Below, piece by piece: positions 26,677 through 33,107 of a stretch of DNA of 33,107 bases (its first letter is position 1; the number at the start of each line of letters is the position of its first letter). The position numbers were made by a program, and so were the translations under genes. The notes under the pieces were generated by a model that saw only the letters and a list, made by a program, of their open reading frames with translations, was not told the DNA's origin and searched no databases. This stretch comes from an uncultured Clostridia bacterium (GTDB taxonomy: Bacteria > Bacillota > Clostridia > Christensenellales > Borkfalkiaceae): NCBI GenBank assembly GCA_947627125.1, contig CANQUY010000003.1:1-33107 (forward strand), read 5' to 3'.

Positions 26677-26938
26677 ATTAAAAATTCAAAATTTAAAATT
26701 AAAAATTGAGGTGGAGATATTTGAGAGCTCCTTGCTGCCCCTTTTAGGGGAAGTCCCCTAAAGGGGGAAAGGGGTTTAAACCCCTCAGTCACTGCGTGAC
26801 AGCTCCCCTAAGAGGGGAGCCAAGGGGGAACCCCAACGCAGTCCATGTCCCCTTCTTGAGGAGGGGGCATGGGGGCGGGGATGTTCTCAATCACGCCGAC
26901 CACAATTTTCAATTTTTAATTTTTCATTTTAAATTTTC
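26677..26938. repeat. Composite intergenic repeats (AT-rich tract, CTCCCCTAAGAGGGGAGC-type hairpins, CCTCYTSRGGAGGGGGC hairpin, AT-rich tract)
   Basis: Shares three element types with 27890-28195; see findings. Confidence 0.75.
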
Positions 26939-26968
26939 AAAAAACCGTCACATATGTGACGGTTTTTT
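26939..26968. terminator. Perfect palindromic bidirectional terminator
   Basis: AAAAAACCGTCACATATGTGACGGTTTTTT, overlapping the yraN stop codon. Confidence 0.85.
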
Positions 26969-27329
26969 AGATAAATGCGTCCTCGAAATACTCGATCTCG
27001 CCCTCGAAAACGGACGATACGTCGAAGCGGATGGGCACCTCTCTCTTCTGAAGTTCGCACCAAAATTTGGCCATCATACGGTAGCGTTCCCGCTTCCGCC
27101 TGTCCACCGCCTCGGTGGGGAGGCCGAATGCGTCCGTTTCCCGCGCCTTTACCTCCACAAAACAGGTATACCCGTCGGGGCTCATCGCCACGATATCCGC
27201 CTCGCCGAAGGGCGTCTTGAAGTTGCGCTTCAGAATTTTATATCTGTGCTTTTTCAGATATTTTACGGTCAGGTCCTCTCCTTCCCGTCCCAAAATTTTT
27301 TTATGAAAGTTCTGCGATGGATCCTGCAT
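26967..27329 (-). CDS. yraN: YraN family protein (UPF0102)
   Basis: LGREGEDLTVKYLKKHRYKILKRNFKTPFGEADIVAMSPDGYTCFVEVKARE. Confidence 0.92.
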   Translation of the reverse strand: MQDPSQNFHKKILGREGEDLTVKYLKKHRYKILKRNFKTPFGEADIVAMSPDGYTCFVEVKARETDAFGLPTEAVDRRKRERYRMMAKFWCELQKREVPIRFDVSSVFEGEIEYFEDAFI

Positions 27330-27889
27330 GCTCCCACCTCTCTGATCGCTTCAATGTGCTTTTTCGTGCCATAACCCACGTTTTTTTCAAAACCGTATTC
27401 GGGAAATTCCTCGGCGTACCGCCGCATGAGCTCATCACGGTAGACCTTGGCGACAATGCTCGCCGCTCCGATGGAATAGACGAGAGCGTCCCCCTTCACG
27501 ATACTTTTCTGCGGCATGGAAATGTCGAGGGTCATGTTGCCGTCCGTCAGAACGAAGTCGGGGGGAAGAGTCAGGCCCTCGATCGCGCGCTTCATGCCGA
27601 GGCGGGTGGCCTGCAGAATGTTGATCTCGTCGATGGTGCGCTCGTCCACTTCGGCAATGGAGAAGGCGCGGGCGGTTTCGCGTATGCGCTCCGCAAGTTC
27701 CTCGCGCCTCTTTGCGGAGAGCTTCTTGCTGTCGTCAATGCCCAAAATGCGCCTTTCCTCGTCGAGGGGGAGAATGACGGCCGCACAGACGACGGGCCCC
27801 GCCAAGGGGCCTCTTCCGACTTCGTCCACCCCCGCCACGGCGGTGTAGCCCATGGAGAAATATTGGTTTTCGTATGTAAGTTGATCCAT
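27269..27889 (-). CDS. rnhB: Ribonuclease HII
   Basis: AGVDEVGRGPLAGPVVCAAVIL...IDDSKKLSAKRREELAERI...YSIGAASIVAKVYRDELM...GYGTKKHIEAIREVGACRIHRRTF. Start at 27889; the upstream track extension is repeat. Confidence 0.95.
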   Translation of the reverse strand: MDQLTYENQYFSMGYTAVAGVDEVGRGPLAGPVVCAAVILPLDEERRILGIDDSKKLSAKRREELAERIRETARAFSIAEVDERTIDEINILQATRLGMKRAIEGLTLPPDFVLTDGNMTLDISMPQKSIVKGDALVYSIGAASIVAKVYRDELMRRYAEEFPEYGFEKNVGYGTKKHIEAIREVGACRIHRRTFIKKFWDGKERT

Positions 27890-27892
27890 AAT

Positions 27893-28190
27893 GTGATGTT
27901 GAATGAGGACGTTGCCCCCCCCCCTACCCCCTCCTCGGGAGGGGGGCCTCGGCTCCCCTTGTAGGGGAGCTGTCACGTAGTGACTGAGGGGTTTTTGAAC
28001 CCTATCCCCCCTTCGGGGTACTTCCCCTAAGAGGGGAAGCAAGTGGGACTTCGTTCGGCTGCCCTTGGCGTGACTGAGGGGGTGAAAATAAGGTGATGGT
28101 TCGACTACGCTCACCATGACGCAATTAGCACGCCGACGTTCTCAATCTCGCCCTGCCGCAATTTTTAATTTTTAATTTTAAATTTTAAAT
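27893..28190. repeat. Composite intergenic repeats (CCCTACCCCCTCCTCGGGAGGGGG, GGCTCCCCTTGTAGGGGAGC..., AT-rich tract)
   Basis: Counterpart of 26677-26938 on the other side of rnhB-yraN. Confidence 0.75.
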
Positions 28191-29042
28191 TTATATCAAT
28201 CCCACTTCTTTGAGGTCGTCGAGGGTGTCGAGGCGGATCCTGCCGAACTTGCCCTTACGGAAGTCGTCGAGGAGAGCGCGTTCCCCTCTCTCGTAGTCGA
28301 AATCGCCGCCGCGCAGCAAAAATCCGCGCCTTAAACATAGTTTTTCAAGCATTTCAAGCCCCGTTCCGCCGTCGATGCCGTAGCGGTCTTTGAGGGCCTG
28401 CGGGGAAATCTCCCAGAGTTCCTCGAGGAGCATGAGCGCGATCTCGTCGAGGGCCAAAATGTCGTCGTTGATGCTCCCGACGTAGGCGAGCCGCCGCGCT
28501 AAAACTTGATTTTCGCAGGAGGGCGGCATGGTGCCGGGGGTATCGAGAAGTTCAAAGCTCCCGCACTTCACCCACTGTTTGGCGCGGGTGACGCCCGCCT
28601 TGTCCCCCGTCGTCGCCTTCTTCCCGCCCGCAAGCAGGTTGATGAGCGTGGACTTTCCCGTGTTGGGAACGCCCGCCACGAGGAAGCGCATGGACCGCAC
28701 GGTGCCCTTTTTTAGGTTGCTCTCGAGGCGGTCCTTCACGAGAGATTCCATGGCCTGCAGGAGCGGACGGGCGGCGCGGGGGTCTGTCCCGTTCACCGCA
28801 ACCGCGTTCCTTCCGCCCTCCTTCATGGCCGAAAGATAGCCCTCCGTCTGTGAAAGATCTGCCTTGTTCAGAACATACAAGACAGATTTTGCCCCTACCA
28901 TGTCCGCGATCCCCCTGTTGTAAGAGGCCGCGGGGCAGCGGGCGTCGAGCACAATGACGACGCCGTCGCAGAGATTTAAGTTTTCGCCCATCACGCGCAT
29001 GGCCTTTGCCATGTGCCCGGGATACCATTGAATGACTTTCAT
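28191..29042 (-). CDS. rbgA: Ribosome biogenesis GTPase RbgA/YlqF (circularly permuted)
   Basis: IQWYPGHMAKAMR...VIVLDARCPAASYN...LNKADL...VAGVPNTGKSTLINLLAG...GVTRAKQWV...LLDTPG (G4-G1-G3 order). Confidence 0.95.
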   Translation of the reverse strand: MKVIQWYPGHMAKAMRVMGENLNLCDGVVIVLDARCPAASYNRGIADMVGAKSVLYVLNKADLSQTEGYLSAMKEGGRNAVAVNGTDPRAARPLLQAMESLVKDRLESNLKKGTVRSMRFLVAGVPNTGKSTLINLLAGGKKATTGDKAGVTRAKQWVKCGSFELLDTPGTMPPSCENQVLARRLAYVGSINDDILALDEIALMLLEELWEISPQALKDRYGIDGGTGLEMLEKLCLRRGFLLRGGDFDYERGERALLDDFRKGKFGRIRLDTLDDLKEVGLI

Positions 29043-29054
29043 GAGAAATTAAAT

Positions 29055-29305
29055 GTACTGTGCTTATGCTGAACGAACGCGAAGCATTCCGTTGAACGCA
29101 CGGGAGCCCCGCGTCATTCTGAGAACGCAAGAAAGAACGAAGTCAGACGACTTCACCCGAAGAATCTCGCGGGGCGATTATGGGAACATGCGGCGAGATG
29201 CTTCGGGTAAGCTTCCGTAGGCTGCGTTCATACTACCCTTCTCAGCATGACGCCGCCCGCCCCTCATCCCGAGGTCCAAGGGGATCCCGTTGAACGCATG
29301 GGGCA
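29055..29305. repeat. Interspersed palindromic repeat block (A + inverted B)
   Basis: GCGTCATTCTGAGAACGC...CCGAAGAATCTCGCGGGGCG...GGCGAGATGCTTCGGG...CTCAGCATGACGCCGC. Confidence 0.88.
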
Positions 29306-29319
29306 TGCAGAGCGCCGAC

Positions 29320-29985
29320 TCACTTCAGCAAATCGGGGCGCATTTTTTTTGTGAGGGCGAGGGACTGTTCGCGGCGCCACTTGTCGATTTCGGCATGGTT
29401 GCCGCTGCGGAGCACCTCGGGCACCGTCATTCCCCTGTACTCCACGGGGCGGGTGTAGTGAGGATATTCCAAGAGATTCTCCGAAAAGCTCTCATCCACC
29501 AAAGACGCGGGAGAGAGCACGCCGTCGAGATACCGCGCAACGCAGTCCACGAGAACCATTGCGGGGAGCTCGCCGCCCGTCAGCACATAGTCGCCGATGG
29601 AGATCTCCTCGTCGATAAAGAGGTCGATCGCCCGCTGGTCTACTCCCTCATAGTGGCCGCAGAGGAGCACAAGGTCCTCCCCCTCCGCAAGGGAGATGAC
29701 CTTCTCCTGCGTGAGCGTCTTTCCCTTGGGGGAGAGGTAGATGCGCCGCGCCGCATGGTCGGGATCGACGGCCTCGACCGCACTCCCGATGGGCTGGGCC
29801 ATCATGACCATGCCCGCGCCGCCGCCGAAGGGATAGTCGTCGCACTTCAAATGCTTGTCCTCGGTGTACTTTCTGATATCGACGACGTCGAGGGTGAACT
29901 TATGCTCCTTTTGCGCCCTGCCGATGATGCTTTCGGAGAGGGCGGAGAACATTTCGGGGAAGAGTGTCAAAATGGTGATTTTCAT
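29320..29985 (-). CDS. trmD: tRNA (guanine37-N1)-methyltransferase
   Basis: MKITILTLFPEMFSALSESIIGRAQ...YPFGGGAGMVM...LCGHYEGVDQRAIDLFIDEEISIGDYVLTGGELPAMVLVD. Confidence 0.96.
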   Translation of the reverse strand: MKITILTLFPEMFSALSESIIGRAQKEHKFTLDVVDIRKYTEDKHLKCDDYPFGGGAGMVMMAQPIGSAVEAVDPDHAARRIYLSPKGKTLTQEKVISLAEGEDLVLLCGHYEGVDQRAIDLFIDEEISIGDYVLTGGELPAMVLVDCVARYLDGVLSPASLVDESFSENLLEYPHYTRPVEYRGMTVPEVLRSGNHAEIDKWRREQSLALTKKMRPDLLK

Positions 29986-29986
29986 A

Positions 29987-30763
29987 TCAAACGATGAGAT
30001 TGACCTTATTTTTCAGAATATAGCGCACGAGGAAGAAACAGCCGACGTCGAGCGCGGTGACGAGAAGGATCTGGATCCACAGATAGAGATGGATCGAAAC
30101 TTCCGCCGCTGTTTCATAGATGGGAGCGACGGCAAAGACGGAGAGGATCTGCCCCGCGATATAGAGGCCGAGGACGACGACGAAGGTCATGAGCTTCCGG
30201 TGATTGGTGAACAGCTGCCCCACCGAAATGCAGGTATAGACGAGGAGCAGGGAAACGGGCACGCTGACGATGAAGAGCAGAAGTTCCTCCACAAACTGCC
30301 CCGGGGCAGCGACGATATCGTCGAACCACATCTGAAAAGATATCGAAATATTGAGCCCGATATCGGACAGAATTTCCGACGGCATTCCGATGAAGAAAAT
30401 GCAGAGGGAGAGGACGCTCACGATACATGCCGCAAACATGGCAATAATCGAGGAGAGGAGCTTCGCGCAGATGATCCCCGTCGGCGAAACGGGCAGGGAG
30501 AGGGTCATGTAGCCCTCGCCTGTAAATAACGTCTTATAGAAGCGTGAAATGCCGAGCCCCCATGCCGCAAAGACGAGGGCGAGAATGGCAAACATATAGA
30601 AAACAATGAGGAGGGAGAGCAAAATATTGCCCGCCGGCGAGGAGGAATTGAGGTTCACGGAGAGCATAATTCTCCCGATGACGGCGAACACGACGACCGC
30701 GATCGAAATGAACAGCAATACCCGAAACAGAGCGATAAGTTCGTGTTTTAAGAGTTTTACCAT
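29987..30763 (-). CDS. ABC-2 type transporter permease subunit
   Basis: Six hydrophobic segments, overlaps ATP-binding gene; EGYMTLSLPVSPTGIICAKLLSSII. Confidence 0.75.
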   Translation of the reverse strand: MVKLLKHELIALFRVLLFISIAVVVFAVIGRIMLSVNLNSSSPAGNILLSLLIVFYMFAILALVFAAWGLGISRFYKTLFTGEGYMTLSLPVSPTGIICAKLLSSIIAMFAACIVSVLSLCIFFIGMPSEILSDIGLNISISFQMWFDDIVAAPGQFVEELLLFIVSVPVSLLLVYTCISVGQLFTNHRKLMTFVVVLGLYIAGQILSVFAVAPIYETAAEVSIHLYLWIQILLVTALDVGCFFLVRYILKNKVNLIV

Positions 30764-31455
30764 CGGAACACCTCCCTGAAGAGCTCGTCGAGGCTCTTCC
30801 CCTTTTCTGCCCTGATCTTGTCCGCCTCCCCCTCGAGCACGACCTGCCCGCGGCTCAAAAAGACCGCATGCGTCAGAATGGGCTCAATGTCGGCAATGAG
30901 GTGGGTGCAGAGGAAGATGGTGGAGCCCTCCGGCTTGTTCCGCATGATGACGTCGAGAATGAAGTCCCGCGCGGCGGGATCGACGCCCGCGATCGGCTCG
31001 TCGAGAATGTAGAGCTTGGCATTCCGCGCCATTGTGAGAATGAGCCCCACTTTCTCCTTATTTCCCTTGGAGAGGGACTTGATACGCTGTTCGAGCCCGA
31101 TGCCGAGGCGGCCGAACATTTCCTTTGCGGTATCTTCGCGGAAATCGGGGAAGAAATCTTTCACATATGCCATCGCCTGTGAAACTTTCATCCAATCGGC
31201 CAAAAAGTTGGTGTCGGGAAGATAGGCCGTCACCGCCTTGGTCGCGGCGGAGGGCGTCTTGCCGTCGATGAGAATGGCCCCCGACGTCGGCTGGAGCATG
31301 CCCATTGCAAGTTTGATGAGCGTGGATTTCCCGCTGCCGTTGGGGCCGAGGAGCCCGACGACGCCGCCCGCCTCGATCTTGAGATCGACATTGCAGAGCG
31401 CAACCGTCTGCCCGTACGCCTTGGAAAGATTCCCGCATTCAAGTATGAATGACAT
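30757..31455 (-). CDS. ABC transporter ATP-binding protein
   Basis: LLGPNGSGKSTLIKLAMG, LSKGNKEKVGL, LYILDEPIAGVDPAARDFI; SD AAGGAGG before ATG 31455. Confidence 0.92.
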   Translation of the reverse strand: MSFILECGNLSKAYGQTVALCNVDLKIEAGGVVGLLGPNGSGKSTLIKLAMGMLQPTSGAILIDGKTPSAATKAVTAYLPDTNFLADWMKVSQAMAYVKDFFPDFREDTAKEMFGRLGIGLEQRIKSLSKGNKEKVGLILTMARNAKLYILDEPIAGVDPAARDFILDVIMRNKPEGSTIFLCTHLIADIEPILTHAVFLSRGQVVLEGEADKIRAEKGKSLDELFREVFRW

Positions 31456-31471
31456 AATTCCTCCTTGCGGT

Positions 31472-31972
31472 TTAAAGGACCGCGACCTCTTGATACCTCT
31501 TTTTATCGACAATCACCCGCATATTTTCAGGATCTACGCTGAGAACGACGCCGTCGGCGACGGGGAATAAAATTTCCTTCCCGTCCTTTTTGATGGTGTA
31601 GATATCTGTTGAAGCCTGCTTGATGTCGGTGAGCTTGCCGAGAAATTCCCCCTCCTCCGTGACGACCTCGCTGCCCAAGATGTCGGCAATGTAATAGACG
31701 CCCTCCTCGAGTTCGGGGGCCTCGTCGCGGGGAATGACGAGCTCCTTGCCGCGCAGAAGTTCCGCCGCATTCCTGTCCGCCACGCCGCGGAGGTTCAAAA
31801 ACACGGCGTCGGGAGCGCAGCGGACGGATAAAATTTTATATTCCGTGCCGTCGATAAAGACGCGCTTGAGGCCGATAAAATCCTCCGCGCTGTCTGTATA
31901 CGGCTTCACTTTGACCTCGCCGCGGACCCCCTGCGGCTTTGTAATTTGACCGATAAGCAGCTGTTTTTCCAT
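31472..31972 (-). CDS. rimM: Ribosome maturation factor RimM
   Basis: MEKQLLIGQITKPQGVRGEVKVKPYTDSAEDF...YYIADILGSEVVTEEGEFLGKLTDI...DVYTIKK-like (TDIYTIKKDGKEILFPVADGVV). ORF-track extension upstream is the alternate frame of tmk. Confidence 0.94.
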   Translation of the reverse strand: MEKQLLIGQITKPQGVRGEVKVKPYTDSAEDFIGLKRVFIDGTEYKILSVRCAPDAVFLNLRGVADRNAAELLRGKELVIPRDEAPELEEGVYYIADILGSEVVTEEGEFLGKLTDIKQASTDIYTIKKDGKEILFPVADGVVLSVDPENMRVIVDKKRYQEVAVL

Positions 31973-31973
31973 A

Positions 31974-32600
31974 TCAGAACCCAAAGAGCGCGTCCACGGC
32001 AGTGCGGATATGCGCCTGCGTGCGCTCCTTCTCCTCCTCGCTCTTGACAATGACGATATTTTCGACGTCCCTGTACTTTTCAAACACATGCAAAAAGTTC
32101 TCGCGCGTATTTCTCTGCCGCTCGAGGGTTTCGTACCGTTCCCGCTCCTCCCTGCGCCCCACGCGCTCCATGCCCGCCTCGGGCGGAAGATCGAGAAAGA
32201 GAACGAGATCGGGACGCAGGAGTTCCATCGCGGGACGGTTGAGTTCCTCCACCCACGCAAGCGGAACGAGCCCGCCGTTGTAGGCAAACGACGAAAAGTA
32301 GTACCTGTCGCAGAGGACGGTGACGCCCGCACGGAGGGTCTTGAGCATGCCGTTTTCGGGATTCTGGATATGGTCAAGACGGTCGGCCGCAAACATGGCC
32401 GCGATGGTGTACTCGCCCGTTTCCGTCTTTCCGCTCATGCAGTCGTGCACGAGAGCGCCGAACGGGGAGCCCGTGGGTTCATGCGTGCAGATATTTGGAA
32501 CGGCATGTTCCTCCAAGTAACGGGAGAGGAGCTTCATCTGCGTGCTCTTCCCGCTCCCGTCCAATCCTTCAAATACAATGAATTTTCCCTTTGTGTCCAT
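31974..32600 (-). CDS. tmk: Thymidylate kinase
   Basis: MDTKGKFIVFEGLDGSGKSTQMKLLSRYLEEH...THEPTGSPFGALV...AADRLDHI...CDRYYFSSFAYNG. Confidence 0.95.
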   Translation of the reverse strand: MDTKGKFIVFEGLDGSGKSTQMKLLSRYLEEHAVPNICTHEPTGSPFGALVHDCMSGKTETGEYTIAAMFAADRLDHIQNPENGMLKTLRAGVTVLCDRYYFSSFAYNGGLVPLAWVEELNRPAMELLRPDLVLFLDLPPEAGMERVGRREERERYETLERQRNTRENFLHVFEKYRDVENIVIVKSEEEKERTQAHIRTAVDALFGF

Positions 32601-32609
32601 ACAGAATGT

Positions 32610-32638
32610 ATTATAGCAAAAATCAAAGATATTGTCAA
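32610..32638 (-). promoter_or_regulatory. Consensus sigma-A promoter for tmk
   Basis: Minus strand: TTGACA atatctttgatttttgc TATAAT (17-nt spacer), only 9 nt before the ATG. Confidence 0.8.
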
Positions 32639-32664
32639 TCCCGAATTCCACGCATTTCACACAA

Positions 32665-33107
32665 TGCCGTGCGCTCATCCTGAGCGCAGCGAAGGATCTC
32701 GTTAAACCAACGGAGGCCATTCTGATCACGTCATGGTGAGAACGGGAGTACAACACAGTCATGCCCCCTCCCGAGGAGGGGGGTAGGGGGGTGGGAAACG
32801 ACCGCTTAGTAATCAATATACGCCCCCGCGAGATTCTTCGGGTCATCTTGTCGGACTTCGTTCTTTCTCCCTTTCTCAGAATGACGCGGGGCTGGTTCCC
32901 CGTAGGCGGCGTCATGCTGAGAAAGGGAGTGCAACGCAGTCTGCGAGGGCCGTACCGAAGCATCTCGCCGCACTGTGTCCGTATACGCCCCGCGAGATTC
33001 TTCGGGTTAGTCCCCGTCCTCTCGTTCTTTCCCCGTTTCTCAGAATGACGCGGGGCTGGTTCCCCGTAGGCGGCGTCATGCTGAGACAGGGAGTGCAACG
33101 CAGTCTA
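32665..33107. repeat. Interspersed palindromic repeat block running off window end
   Basis: CATCCTGAGCGCAGCGAAGGATCTC, inverted A arm, B+inverted A, start of another B. Confidence 0.88.

Noticed and set aside
31472-32392. 306-aa ORF extending rimM upstream
   Set aside because: Upstream part is the alternate frame of tmk; RimM starts at 31972 with MEKQLLIGQITKPQG.

Overview
The window is a GC-rich bacterial chromosomal segment. From gene content (spoIIR, cdaA, tmk-rimM...trmD, rnhB-yraN, rbgA, lysC) it is most likely a Clostridia/Bacillota gut lineage; this is inference. Housekeeping genes include tex (partial), spoIIR, mnmA, ktrB/ktrA, lysC, a DUF1015 protein, cdaA, holA, comEC, a DUF4011-type giant helicase, yraN, rnhB, rbgA, trmD, an ABC transporter pair, rimM and tmk. 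A divergent XRE-regulator/surface-protein locus lies at about 10.7-13.1 kb. Nearly every intergenic gap carries interspersed palindromic repeats of the 'TCATTCTGAG...GAAGAATCTC' type. The most unusual region is the AT-rich interval 4.86-6.33 kb. It is delimited by three copies of the tRNA-Arg(CCG) 3' end and holds (i) a promoter-driven, strongly folded ~157-nt RNA followed by a terminator in the leader of a small 2-TM membrane protein gene and (ii) a second candidate structured transcript with a 19-codon ORF. Other leads are compensatory base changes in the repeat stems, a 35-aa 'micro-CdaR' overlapping cdaA, a giant helicase with an intact motor but apparently dead flanking domains, a ComEC lacking metal-ligand histidines, and predicted leaderless tmk and tex transcripts. 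All calls come from reading the sequence and the supplied ORF track; no database search or folding program was run.
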